From NCBI GenBank assembly GCA_001689485.1, contig LUJQ01000045.1, positions 1 to 29,649 on the forward strand: a DNA stretch of 29,649 bases, written 5' to 3'. Position 1 is the first letter of the stretch, and the number at the start of each line of letters is the position of its first letter. Under the pieces are notes generated by a model. That model did no database searches. It was not told where the DNA came from and worked only from the letters and a program-made list of their open reading frames with translations. Source of the DNA: Bacteroidales bacterium M6 (GTDB lineage: Bacteria > Bacteroidota > Bacteroidia > Bacteroidales > Muribaculaceae). This document shows positions 7,464 through 15,438 of the stretch, piece after piece. A program made the position numbers and the translations under genes.

Positions 7464-7898
7464 ATGAAAGCAGGCATTAATGCATATAAGGGTATTTCTC
7501 CCGCCATGTTCCTTTCCAGGGAGCTGAAAAGACGTGGTATTACACAGCGCTCGCTGGCACAGCAAGCCGGGGAGCATTATCAGTCTGTGAATGCTGTTGT
7601 CAAGGGGCGTAGGAAGCTTACAATAGGCCAGGCAATAGGAATCGAACGTGTCCTTGGCTTGGATGAAGGGTTTTTAATGATGTTGCAGACGATGCATGAA
7701 ATAGAATTGTTCAAAAACAATATGCGCAAATCGTCAGGCTTGCCTCCGAATATAAGGCGCATATTGTTTTGGGACTTGGATTTCGATACACTTGATTGGC
7801 TGCGTTATCGGACATTTGTCATAAAGCGTGTAGAAGAGCGTGGTTCGGATGCTGAAATTGCAGAGATTCACCGGTATTATTCTCAAATAAACTCATAA
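7464..7898 (+). CDS. HigA-like XRE antitoxin with C-terminal partner domain of AbiEii systems
   Basis: A 144-residue protein. Residues 8-70 are an XRE/Cro helix-turn-helix of the plasmid-maintenance antidote (HigA/VapI) type: KGISPAMFLSRELKRRGITQ, then SVNAVVKGRRKLT as recognition region. Residues 97-139 (IRRILFWDLDF ... RYRTFVIKRVEERG ... EIHRYYS) resemble the small domain I recall as DUF6922, found in proteins encoded just before AbiEii nucleotidyltransferase toxins. The ATG at 7464 is chosen because this family starts a few residues before K-G-I-x-P; a longer frame from 7437 adds unrelated residues. The toxin downstream is broken, so this is probably an orphan antitoxin/repressor. Confidence 0.8.
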   Translation: MKAGINAYKGISPAMFLSRELKRRGITQRSLAQQAGEHYQSVNAVVKGRRKLTIGQAIGIERVLGLDEGFLMMLQTMHEIELFKNNMRKSSGLPPNIRRILFWDLDFDTLDWLRYRTFVIKRVEERGSDAEIAEIHRYYSQINS

Positions 7899-8154
7899 AT
7901 TACGAAACAGTATCCCCATTACTTAAAGAAATCCTGGGTGTTTTGATGCGGGAACCGCTGTTGGTTCAATTCTGTCTGGTAGGCGGAACGAATCTGAGTC
8001 TGTGGCTGATGAGGAACCCGATTCTCGTTGTCTGCTTCTGAAGAATTGGAACGACATAAAGCTCGACTTCATAGAATTGGCTGAAGGTTTGTCCTGGAAG
8101 AATGCAATTGCAAATAAAATTGGTAAATTTGTACGGCGATTTGCGCCCGATTAA
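7895..8154 (+). pseudogene. remnant of an AbiEii-type nucleotidyltransferase toxin
   Basis: The frame from 7895 reads INYETVSPLLKEILGVLM ... LVGGTNLSL up to about 8002, the N-terminus and nucleotide-binding GG motif of AbiEii/AbiGii-type toxins (LVGGTxLSL is a family hallmark). It then runs out of homology and hits a stop at 8036-8038. A second frame from about 8005 reads ADEEPD, then CLLLKNWNDIKLDFIE, which resembles the toxin C-terminus; it stops at 8154. The body of the enzyme, on the order of 130-150 residues, is missing, with a frame change at the join. The first codon is ATA, not ATG. The last part (from about 8095) may be non-toxin sequence because it contains the tsaD promoter. Confidence 0.75.
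8124..8131 (+). promoter_or_regulatory. candidate tsaD -7 box
   Basis: TAAATTTG matches TAnnTTTG, 35 bases before the tsaD ATG. It lies within the tail of the broken toxin gene. The -33 box is not clear. Confidence 0.5.
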
Positions 8155-8165
8155 CCGAAAAGGAT

Positions 8166-9191
8166 ATGACTATTGAAAATGTGACGATACTGGGGATTGA
8201 GTCGAGCTGCGACGATACGTCGGCGGCGGTGATCCGCGACGGGTTGCTGCTCTCGAACGTTATAGCTTCGCAGAGTGTGCATGAGGAATATGGCGGTGTG
8301 GTGCCGGAACTGGCATCGCGGGCGCACCAGCAGAATATAGTGCCTGTGGTCGATGCGGCCATAAAACGTGCGGGCATTACCAAAAGCGATTTGTCGGCCA
8401 TCGCGTTTACGCGTGGCCCGGGGTTGCTGGGTTCGTTGCTTGTGGGCACATCGTTTGCCAAAGGGCTTTCGCTGGGTCTGCGTATCCCGATTATTGACGT
8501 CAACCATCTTCATGGCCATGTGCTGAGCCATTTTGTCAGGAAAAATGCTGATGACCGTGTGCCGGAATATCCTTTCCTGTGCCTGTTGATTTCCGGGGGG
8601 AATTCCCAGATAATCCTTGTCAGGAACTATGATGACATGGAGATTTTAGGGCAGACGATAGATGATGCGGCCGGGGAGGCTTTTGATAAATGTGCCAAGG
8701 TGATGGGGCTTCCTTATCCGGGGGGGCCACATATCGACCGGTTAGCCGCAGAGGGCAATCCCGACCGGTTCAAGTTTGCAAAACCGCATATCCCAGGGCT
8801 TGATTATAGTTTTTCTGGGCTTAAAACATCATTCCTTTACACATTGCGCGACGAGGTTAAATCGAATCCAGGCTTTGTGAAGGAGAATATGGCCGACCTT
8901 GCGGCATCGCTTCAGCGCACCATCATAGATATACTGCTCGACAAATTGCGCAAGGCCGTGAAGCAGACAGGTGTCACCACCGTGGCTATAGGAGGCGGGG
9001 TTTCGGCAAATTCAGGAGTGCGTGAGGCTGTGGCGCGTTATTGCGAGTCTGAAGGGCTGACAGCTTTTATCCCCGAACGGGCATTCACCACTGATAATGC
9101 CGCCATGGTGGCCATTGCCGGTTATTTCAAATATCTGAAAAGGGATTTCTGTCACTATTCGGAAGCGCCCTATGCCCGCGTGACATTGTGA
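8166..9191 (+). CDS. tsaD: tRNA N6-adenosine threonylcarbamoyltransferase
   Basis: A 341-residue TsaD (also Gcp/Kae1), which with TsaB and TsaE transfers the threonylcarbamoyl group onto A37 of ANN-decoding tRNAs, an essential modification. The ASKHA-fold signature GIESSCDDTSAAV begins at residue 10. The metal-binding HLHGH is at 114-118 (His114 and His118). The later ISGGNSQ, GGPHIDRLA, and the terminal AIGGGVSANSGVR and TDNAAMVA blocks are intact. The length is normal. Start and stop are unambiguous. cinA follows after 35 bases, probably in the same transcript. Confidence 0.98.
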   Translation: MTIENVTILGIESSCDDTSAAVIRDGLLLSNVIASQSVHEEYGGVVPELASRAHQQNIVPVVDAAIKRAGITKSDLSAIAFTRGPGLLGSLLVGTSFAKGLSLGLRIPIIDVNHLHGHVLSHFVRKNADDRVPEYPFLCLLISGGNSQIILVRNYDDMEILGQTIDDAAGEAFDKCAKVMGLPYPGGPHIDRLAAEGNPDRFKFAKPHIPGLDYSFSGLKTSFLYTLRDEVKSNPGFVKENMADLAASLQRTIIDILLDKLRKAVKQTGVTTVAIGGGVSANSGVREAVARYCESEGLTAFIPERAFTTDNAAMVAIAGYFKYLKRDFCHYSEAPYARVTL

Positions 9192-9226
9192 TTAGCATGA
9201 TTATGTTCTGACTTATTGTTTCTCAC

Positions 9227-10477
9227 ATGAAAATAGGTATAATCGTTATAGGTGACGAACTGCTGATAGGGCAGGTTACCGATACCAATTCGGGGGATAT
9301 AGCGCGGATGATTGCGCCTGCCGGGTGGCAAATCGGGGAGGTGCGCACCGTGCATGATGATGCTGAGGCCATACGCAGGGTCATAGGGGAGATGATGGGG
9401 CTTTATGATGTGGTGTTGAGCACCGGCGGCCTGGGGCCGACGAAGGATGACATAACAAAAGCCACCCTGCAAGGGATTTTCGGAGGGGAGATGTATGAGG
9501 ATGCCGGTGTGCTGGCGCATGTCGAGGAAGTGTTTCGCAAACGCGGGCTGAAGATGAACAGCCTGACACGTGGCCAGGCTATGGTGCCTGACAGCTGCAT
9601 TGTTATTCCGAATGCTTTAGGCACGGCGCCGGTGATGTGGTTCGAACGCGAGGGGAAGGTGCTTGTGGCCATGCCGGGTGTCCCGTTTGAAACACGTCAT
9701 GCTTTTGCCAATGAAGTGCTGCCACGCCTGCTCGACCGCTTTGCCGACCGCAGTGTGCTGGGGCACCGCACGCTGGTTGTTGTCGATATTACCGAGAGTG
9801 ACCTTGCCGAGCGTCTTTCGGAATGGGAAGACGGTCTACAGCCCGAATTGCACCTGGCCTATCTGCCGCAGGCGGGCTATATACGTCTGCGCATAGATTG
9901 TGCCGGGGTTGACAACGAATCTGTTGACCAGGCGCTTGATGAGGCTGTGCAGTGGCTTACCGATAACCTTGGCAGTAATATATTGGCTGATGAAGACCTC
10001 ACGCCGCAACAGTTGCTTATGAGGACGCTTCAGGAGCACGGACTTTCATTCGGTTCTGCCGAAAGCTGCACAGGGGGGAATATCGCCCATCGGATGACGA
10101 TGCTCCCGGGAGTGTCGGAAGTGTTTATGGGTGGTGTTGTGGCATATTCCAACGCAGTTAAAATGCAGGTGCTAGGGGTTGATAAGGATGTATTGGCCGA
10201 GAATGGTGCGGTATCGGAGCCTGTGGCATTGCAGATGGCACAAGGTGCGCAACGGGTTCTCGGTGTGGACTGTGCCGTGGCGACATCCGGCATTGCAGGC
10301 CCTGGAGGCGGAAGCGAGGATAAGCCTGTGGGGATGGTGTGCATGGCTTTTGCCACACCGAAAGGGGCGTTGACCCGTACATTCCGTTTCCCCGGCAACC
10401 GTGCGCGTATAATCGACCGTGCAACCACGGTTGCCCTGATTGAGATGGTTAAGGCTGTTATGGAATTTGTGAAATAG
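9227..10477 (+). CDS. cinA: CinA family protein (MoaB-like domain plus PncC nicotinamide-nucleotide amidohydrolase)
   Basis: A 416-residue two-domain CinA. The N-terminal MoCF/MoaB-like domain (about 1-170) opens with IIVIGDELLIGQVTDTN and contains STGGLGPTKDDITK, and is linked in the family to ADP-ribose pyrophosphatase activity. The C-terminal PncC domain (about 262-412) carries SAESCTGGNIAHRMT and TSGIAGPGGGSEDKPVG and deamidates nicotinamide mononucleotide to recycle NAD breakdown products. Family names mention competence, but here it sits beside tsaD with no competence genes. Both domains look complete. Confidence 0.96.
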   Translation: MKIGIIVIGDELLIGQVTDTNSGDIARMIAPAGWQIGEVRTVHDDAEAIRRVIGEMMGLYDVVLSTGGLGPTKDDITKATLQGIFGGEMYEDAGVLAHVEEVFRKRGLKMNSLTRGQAMVPDSCIVIPNALGTAPVMWFEREGKVLVAMPGVPFETRHAFANEVLPRLLDRFADRSVLGHRTLVVVDITESDLAERLSEWEDGLQPELHLAYLPQAGYIRLRIDCAGVDNESVDQALDEAVQWLTDNLGSNILADEDLTPQQLLMRTLQEHGLSFGSAESCTGGNIAHRMTMLPGVSEVFMGGVVAYSNAVKMQVLGVDKDVLAENGAVSEPVALQMAQGAQRVLGVDCAVATSGIAGPGGGSEDKPVGMVCMAFATPKGALTRTFRFPGNRARIIDRATTVALIEMVKAVMEFVK

Positions 10478-10656
10478 CCTGTTGGGTGTTAGTAGGTAAC
10501 CTTTATTATCATAAACCGTCGGATTCTCAGGATTGAGCCTTAAAACTTTGTGTGTGGATAAGGCGTTTGTTTATGACTTACCTACCAATATATTTTATGT
10601 AAAAACCAATGGTGTCAGGGTTGTTGCCCTCTCCATATAAAAGAAGATAAAGATTT

Positions 10657-11088
10657 ATGATGATTCAACGATGGCAAACCGTATGGCTGTTGGTTGCTGC
10701 GGTTTTAGTGTGTGTGTTCTGTTTTGTGCCGATGGCGATAGTGCCCGGTGAAGCGCTTGACCCGAATAGCGCTACATTCCTGTCGCCTAAGGATATGCCT
10801 GTATTCCTTGTGGTGAACATTGTTGTGGCGTTGCTGCTGTTCCTGGCCATATTCCTTTATAAAAACACCCGCAGGCAGAAAACCGTCACACTGGTGTCGA
10901 TGCTTCTCATCGTTGTGTCGATGGCTGTGGAATCGTTTGTGCTTTGCGGCTGGGAAACGCAGGCCGACCGCGTTGAGTGGTTGGGCAGCATATTTCTCCT
11001 GCTCGGAGCCCTTGTTTTCGCCCTTCTGGCCTATCGGGGAATCAGCAGCGACGAAAAACTTTTGAAAGCTGCCGACCGTATACGTTAG
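10657..11088 (+). CDS. DUF4293 family integral membrane protein
   Basis: A 143-residue membrane protein with four hydrophobic segments (about residues 8-26, 49-67, 77-97 and 108-126), opening with MIQRWQTVWLLVAAVL. That start, and the cysteine and proline pattern near the first helix end, are typical of the Bacteroidota-specific DUF4293 family, whose function is unknown. Two consecutive ATG codons (10657 and 10660) both fit; the second is equally likely as start. The 180 bases upstream contain a distant inverted repeat GTAGGTAA (10492-10499) / TTACCTAC (10578-10585) but no clear consensus promoter. Confidence 0.85.
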   Translation: MMIQRWQTVWLLVAAVLVCVFCFVPMAIVPGEALDPNSATFLSPKDMPVFLVVNIVVALLLFLAIFLYKNTRRQKTVTLVSMLLIVVSMAVESFVLCGWETQADRVEWLGSIFLLLGALVFALLAYRGISSDEKLLKAADRIR

Positions 11089-11121
11089 CGCACAGGTGAT
11101 TTAAACCCGTCTGCAGCCCTG

Positions 11122-11154
11122 TTTGTTTATAATTGGAGATAATCTCTATTTTTG
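11122..11154 (+). promoter_or_regulatory. promoter of the SDR gene
   Basis: TTTG at 11122-11125, a 21-base spacer, then TATTTTTG at 11147-11154: an exact fit to the Bacteroidota consensus. The expected start is near 11161, leaving only about 19 bases before the ATG. Confidence 0.75.
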
Positions 11155-11175
11155 GGGATTATAATCTGATTATAA
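11136..11175. promoter_or_regulatory. two operator-like palindromes at the SDR promoter
   Basis: GAGAT-A-ATCTC (11136-11146) fills the end of the promoter spacer and touches the -7 box. TTATAATC-T-GATTATAA (11159-11175) is a perfect 17-base palindrome covering the predicted transcription start and ending four bases before the ATG. Their positions are those of repressor sites. They differ in sequence, so one or two regulators may be involved; none is encoded next door. Confidence 0.55.
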
Positions 11176-11179
11176 GCAT

Positions 11180-11986
11180 ATGGATATAGGGAATTTATTC
11201 GATTTGACAGGGAGGGTTGCGGTTGTTACAGGTGGTGGCGACGGCATTGGTAAGGGCTGTTGCCTCACGTTGGCCGCTGCCGGGGCTGCTGTAGTTGTAA
11301 GCGATATAGACGGGGATAAGGCCAAAGATGTTGCCGACAGCATTGCCGCCGCCGGTGGGAAAGCTATATCTACAGCATGCAATGTGCTTGATGATGCTGA
11401 TTTGGTGCGGCTGATTGATACTGCGGTCGCGGCTTACGGCACGGTAAACATTCTTGTGAATAATGCCGGGCTTGGAGGCGGGGGACGTGAAAATCCGTTC
11501 AAGATTGATATGGATTACGTTGCACGCATTTATTCGATAAATGTTTTCGCGCCTTTGCGTCTATGCCAGCTGGCTGTGCCTGTAATGGGGAAATCAGGCT
11601 ATGGGAGCGTTGTAAATATCACCTCTATGAGTTCGGTTGACAAGGAACCGGCTATGTGCGTCTATGCGTCCTCGAAAGCCGCATTAAACCATTTGGCTGC
11701 TAACCTGGCATATGATTTCGGGCCTTATAATGTGAGAATCAACAATGTGGGTCCCGGTGCCACCAACACGTCAGCCCTGACCTCTATCCTTACCCTTGAA
11801 TTGAAGGAGAAAATGCTTCATCACACACCGATAAAGCGCCTCGGGGAAGTTTCGGATATTGCCATGGCCGTTCTGTTCTTCGCCTCCCCGGCCTCTTCCT
11901 GGATTAGCGGCCAGACCCTGTTTATAAACGGTGGCGGCGACCAGACCCTTGGCGACCTGTCACCCGTCCAGTCAATGCATCCATGA
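11180..11986 (+). CDS. SDR oxidoreductase resembling 7-alpha-hydroxysteroid dehydrogenase
   Basis: A 268-residue classical short-chain dehydrogenase. The cofactor motif TGGGDGIG is at 17-24, an Asp after the second strand (Asp42 in VVVSDID) predicts NAD(H) preference, NNAG is at 94-97, and the catalytic residues are Ser149 (ITSM), Tyr162 and Lys166 (YASSK). The C-terminal half, including GPGATNTSALTSILT, KMLHHTPIKRLG and SPASSWISGQ, closely follows E. coli HdhA as I remember it, much more than the Bacteroides fragilis enzyme. Oxidation of the 7-alpha hydroxyl of bile acids is therefore a reasoned guess; other alcohols are possible. It has its own promoter with palindromes and a shared terminator with uvrA. 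Confidence 0.8.
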   Translation: MDIGNLFDLTGRVAVVTGGGDGIGKGCCLTLAAAGAAVVVSDIDGDKAKDVADSIAAAGGKAISTACNVLDDADLVRLIDTAVAAYGTVNILVNNAGLGGGGRENPFKIDMDYVARIYSINVFAPLRLCQLAVPVMGKSGYGSVVNITSMSSVDKEPAMCVYASSKAALNHLAANLAYDFGPYNVRINNVGPGATNTSALTSILTLELKEKMLHHTPIKRLGEVSDIAMAVLFFASPASSWISGQTLFINGGGDQTLGDLSPVQSMHP

Positions 11987-12056
11987 TGCGGTGATAATTA
12001 GTGCCTTACCATGTTTGTTGCTCTGAGATTGTTTATTTGAGCAACAGTGAAATTAT

Positions 12057-12099
12057 AGTAGGTTTGTCGGAATTAATGATTTTGACAAACCTACTGTTT
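12057..12099. terminator. bidirectional terminator between the SDR gene and uvrA
   Basis: Perfect 12-bp arms AGTAGGTTTGTC (12057-12068) and GACAAACCTACT (12084-12095) with a 15-base loop, followed by GTTTTG on the plus strand. A second, smaller inverted repeat GTTGCTC/GAGCAAC lies at 12017-12045. Convergent genes end at 11986 and 12129. Confidence 0.85.
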
Positions 12100-12128
12100 T
12101 GTGGGGGTGATGCGGTTTTAGGGGGCGA

Positions 12129-14981
12129 TTAGCGGGTGTGGAGTTTGGGGAGGAGGTAGCGGGCGGTGTGGGAGGCTGGGTTGGCGGCAACTTCTTCGGG
12201 GGTGCCTGCGGCTACCAGGTCGCCACCGGCTGCACCACCTTCGGGGCCGAGGTCGATAATGTGGTCGGCGCTTTTGATTACGTCCATATTGTGTTCGATG
12301 ATGATGACGGTGTGGCCTTGGGAGATTAGGCGGTTGAACGAGTCCATAAGCAGGTTTATGTCGTGGAAATGGAGGCCGGTAGTAGGTTCGTCGAAGATGA
12401 ACAGGGTGGGTTCGGCTTTCTCCATGGCCAGGAAGTAGGCCAGTTTCACACGTTGGTTCTCTCCGCCGGAAAGGGTGGAGGATGACTGCCCGAGTTTTAT
12501 GTAGCCCAATCCTACATACTGCAGCGGTTTGAGGCGTTTCACGATTTTACGTTCTGTAGGACCGTTTCCTTCTGAAAAGAATTCTATTGCCTGGTTCACG
12601 GTCATATCGAGGATGTCGTAGATGTTTTTCCCGCGATATTCTATTTCAAGCACATCGCGTTTGAAGCGTTTGCCGCCGCACGACTCGCAGGGGATGGTTA
12701 TGTCGGCCATGAACTGCATCTCGATGGTGATTTTGCCCTCCCCTTTGCACTCTTCGCAACGTCCGCCTTCGGCGTTGAACGAGAAGTAGGCCGGGGTGAA
12801 CCCCATCTGTTTTGCGCCCTGTTGGTCGGCATAAAGGGCGCGGATTTCGTCGTAGGCTTTGAGGTAGGTGGCGGCATTGGAACGGGTTGATTTGCCTATC
12901 GGGTTTTGGTCGACGAATTCCACGCCGTGAATCCGGCTGATGTCGCCCCCCAGGCTTTTGAAAGCTCCCGGGGCATCGGATGCCTCACCGAGTTCCCGCA
13001 GAATGGCACGGTAAAGGATGTCGCGCACAAGGGTGGATTTCCCGGAGCCGCTTACTCCGGTCACCACGGTCAGCACACCCAGCGGGAATTTCACATCGAT
13101 GTTTTTGAGGTTGTGTTCGCGTGCTCCTTTCACTTCGATGTAGCTGCTCCATTTGCGTCGTTTTGACGGCACCGGAATCGCGAGTTCCCCGGAAAGATAC
13201 TTTGCAGTATAACTGTCGGTTGCGTTGTCTATGTCGGCAAGAGGGCCGGTATAGACGATTTCACCGCCGAGCCGTCCGGCTTTTGGCCCTACGTCGATAA
13301 TCCAGTCGGCAGCTTCCATAATTTCCTCGTCATGTTCGACCACGACAACGGTGTTGCCGATTTCCTGCAGGTGGCGCAGCACGCCGATAAGTTTCTGTGT
13401 GTCGCGTGAATGAAGCCCGATGCTCGGTTCGTCGAGTATATATAGCGACCCTATCAGTGATGAGCCGAGCGATGTGGCAAGGTTTATTCGTTGCGATTCA
13501 CCGCCTGAGAGTGTTGACGACAGGCGGTCGAGGGTAAGATATTCAAGCCCGACATCGACCAGGAAGTCCAGGCGCGATTTGATTTCGGCAAGCAGGCGTT
13601 TGGCCACGGCCTCGTCGTGGGGTGTAAGCCTGAGGCTGTCGAACCATTTTACAAGGTCGGAAACCGGCATCTTCACCAAATCGGAAATGGTCATGCCACC
13701 GACTTTTACATATGAAGCCTCGTGCCGCAGGCGGTTGCCGTGGCATTCGGGACATATGGTCTTGCCCCGGTAACGGGCAAGCATCACGCGGTACTGCACC
13801 TTGTACTGGTTCTGCTCGACCATGCGGAAGAACCCGTCAATCCCTTCGAAGCCTTTGGCGCCATGCCACAATATGTCCTTTTCTTTTTGCGTCAGGTCGC
13901 AGTAGGGGCGGTGTATGGGAAAGCCGGTTTGGGCGGCCATGTGTATAAATGCCTGTTTCCATTCCCCCATTTTTTCCCCGCGCCAGCATGCCACGGCGTT
14001 ATCATAGACAGAAAGGGCGGGGTTGGGGATGACCAGCCTTTCGTCGATACCGATGCATCGGCCGAAGCCCTCGCAGCGGGGACATGCCCCGAACGGGTTG
14101 TTGAAATTGAAAAGCAGGTCGGATGGCTGCATGAATGTTATGCCGTCGGCTTCGAAGCGGGTTGAAAACTCATGCCTGTGAATCCCGTCAGCACCCCAGG
14201 CTACAAGGACGCAGCTGTCGGCACCTTCGAAAAATGCCGTCTGAACCGAATCGGCAAGCCGCGATTTCTCGTCGGCATCGGTGCTTACGGCAAGCCGGTC
14301 GATTAGCAGCTCGTAACCGGGGTTGACGTCAATCGGGTTTGTGGTGTCGGTAATATCGGAAAAATCGATGAATGCGCCGTCGCGGAAAAGGCGTGAATAC
14401 CCACCCTTGCGGAGAATTTCGAGATGGGTGGCGAACGTCCGGCCCTGAGGCACTGTAAGCGGTGCCACTACGGCGATGCGTGTCCCTTCGGGGTAGGAGA
14501 GGGCGGTGTCGACAACGTCGGTCACCGAATGGCGGCGCACCTCGCATCCGCTGACGGGCGAGAATGTGTGCCCGGCACGGGCGAAAAGAAGCCGCAGGTA
14601 ATCGTAGATTTCGGTTGAAGTGCCTACGGTGCTACGCGGGTTGCGCGTGTTTACCTTCTGCTCGATGGCGATAGCCGGTGGCAGCCCCTTTATGTAGTCA
14701 GCTTCCGGCTTATGCATTTTTCCGAGAAACTGCCTGGCATAGGCCGACAGGCTTTCGACATAGCGGCGTTGCCCTTCGGCATAGATGGTGTCGAAGGCTA
14801 ACGATGACTTCCCGGAACCCGACAGGCCGGTAATCACAATCAGTTTGCCGCGAGGGATTGTAAGGTCGATATTCTTCAGATTGTTCACCCTTGCTCCCTT
14901 GATGATTATGTTGTCGGCGGATGTTGCCGTCCCGTGGATGGTTTCGATTGCAGTACCTGTGGCTTTTGTGCCTTTTTTCAT
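12129..14981 (-). CDS. uvrA: excinuclease ABC subunit A
   Basis: A 950-residue UvrA, the ABC-class ATPase dimer that finds DNA damage and loads UvrB in nucleotide excision repair. The first Walker A, GLSGSGKSS, is at residues 52-60, followed by AFDTIYAEGQRRYVESLSAY. Zinc-binding CxxC pairs are visible in the first half (CPRCEGFG, CPECHGNRL) and in the second half (CEECKGEGK, CESCGGKRF). Signature motifs LSGGESQR and LSGGENQR and two Walker B/DEP segments are present, as is the second Walker A GVSGSGKST. About 24 extra residues precede the usual IIIKGARVNNLKNI start. Both ATPase modules look intact. Confidence 0.98.
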   Translation of the reverse strand: MKKGTKATGTAIETIHGTATSADNIIIKGARVNNLKNIDLTIPRGKLIVITGLSGSGKSSLAFDTIYAEGQRRYVESLSAYARQFLGKMHKPEADYIKGLPPAIAIEQKVNTRNPRSTVGTSTEIYDYLRLLFARAGHTFSPVSGCEVRRHSVTDVVDTALSYPEGTRIAVVAPLTVPQGRTFATHLEILRKGGYSRLFRDGAFIDFSDITDTTNPIDVNPGYELLIDRLAVSTDADEKSRLADSVQTAFFEGADSCVLVAWGADGIHRHEFSTRFEADGITFMQPSDLLFNFNNPFGACPRCEGFGRCIGIDERLVIPNPALSVYDNAVACWRGEKMGEWKQAFIHMAAQTGFPIHRPYCDLTQKEKDILWHGAKGFEGIDGFFRMVEQNQYKVQYRVMLARYRGKTICPECHGNRLRHEASYVKVGGMTISDLVKMPVSDLVKWFDSLRLTPHDEAVAKRLLAEIKSRLDFLVDVGLEYLTLDRLSSTLSGGESQRINLATSLGSSLIGSLYILDEPSIGLHSRDTQKLIGVLRHLQEIGNTVVVVEHDEEIMEAADWIIDVGPKAGRLGGEIVYTGPLADIDNATDSYTAKYLSGELAIPVPSKRRKWSSYIEVKGAREHNLKNIDVKFPLGVLTVVTGVSGSGKSTLVRDILYRAILRELGEASDAPGAFKSLGGDISRIHGVEFVDQNPIGKSTRSNAATYLKAYDEIRALYADQQGAKQMGFTPAYFSFNAEGGRCEECKGEGKITIEMQFMADITIPCESCGGKRFKRDVLEIEYRGKNIYDILDMTVNQAIEFFSEGNGPTERKIVKRLKPLQYVGLGYIKLGQSSSTLSGGENQRVKLAYFLAMEKAEPTLFIFDEPTTGLHFHDINLLMDSFNRLISQGHTVIIIEHNMDVIKSADHIIDLGPEGGAAGGDLVAAGTPEEVAANPASHTARYLLPKLHTR

Positions 14982-15018
14982 TGTGAGATTCTCCGCGTTT
15001 GCTTAAATTTGTTTAGTA

Positions 15019-15026
15019 CAAAGATA
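15019..15026 (-). promoter_or_regulatory. candidate uvrA -7 box
   Basis: The minus strand reads TATCTTTG, an exact TAnnTTTG match 38 bases upstream of the uvrA ATG. No convincing -33 TTTG is seen. Confidence 0.5.
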
Positions 15027-15154
15027 ATCATTTTCTATGATATAGAACGTTTGATTTCGGGGCTTTGCTTAAAGGCACATGAAGGGATGCTGTTAAATAA
15101 CCACCGGCATCGGTCAACCTTAAACGCGGCAATGTTGTTATAGTAGCAAAGACA

Positions 15155-15191
15155 TTTTTAACGTAACAACAATTTTTTAACGTAATAACAA
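15155..15191 (+). repeat. 18-base tandem direct repeat before the first YtxH gene
   Basis: TTTTTAACGTAACAACAA (15155-15172) is repeated as TTTTTAACGTAATAACAA (15174-15191) with one mismatch and a 19-base period. The second copy ends nine bases before the ATG at 15201. It may be a regulator site or a duplicated translation enhancer; no matching TAnnTTTG box was found upstream. Confidence 0.75.
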
Positions 15192-15200
15192 AATAAGGTT

Positions 15201-15398
15201 ATGAGAAATCTAGACATTGTATTCGCAGTAGTGGGCGGCGCTTTGGTAGGCGCATCGCTCGGTTTGCTTTTCGCTCCTAAAAAAGGTGAAGACCTTCGTG
15301 ACGAAATCGCGGCTTATCTTGAATCCAAGGGAATCAATTTGAAGAAAAACAAGCTCGACAGACTTGTAAACGAGTTGAAGGAGGAAATCCAAAAATAA
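15201..15398 (+). CDS. YtxH domain protein, copy 1
   Basis: A 65-residue protein with a hydrophobic Gly/Ala-rich N-terminal segment (about residues 5-26) ending in LLFAPKKGEDLRDEI, the hallmark of the YtxH (gas-vesicle-protein-like) family, then a charged helical tail. Family members are small, general-stress-linked, membrane-anchored proteins of unknown mechanism. It is followed after 40 bases by a paralogue. The A/T-rich leader with its tandem direct repeat is the only regulatory element visible. Confidence 0.85.
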   Translation: MRNLDIVFAVVGGALVGASLGLLFAPKKGEDLRDEIAAYLESKGINLKKNKLDRLVNELKEEIQK

Positions 15399-15438
15399 TA
15401 TGAAATCTGATTTCTGAAATCCATTAAACTATACGATT

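Noticed and set aside
7895..8154. An intact small toxin gene
   Set aside because: There is no valid start codon in the family frame, a stop at 8036-8038, and a frame change between the N- and C-terminal similarities. It is better described as a relic.
9227..10477. Competence locus based on the CinA name
   Set aside because: No recA or DNA-uptake genes are nearby, and the protein carries the NAD-salvage PncC domain, which explains it better.
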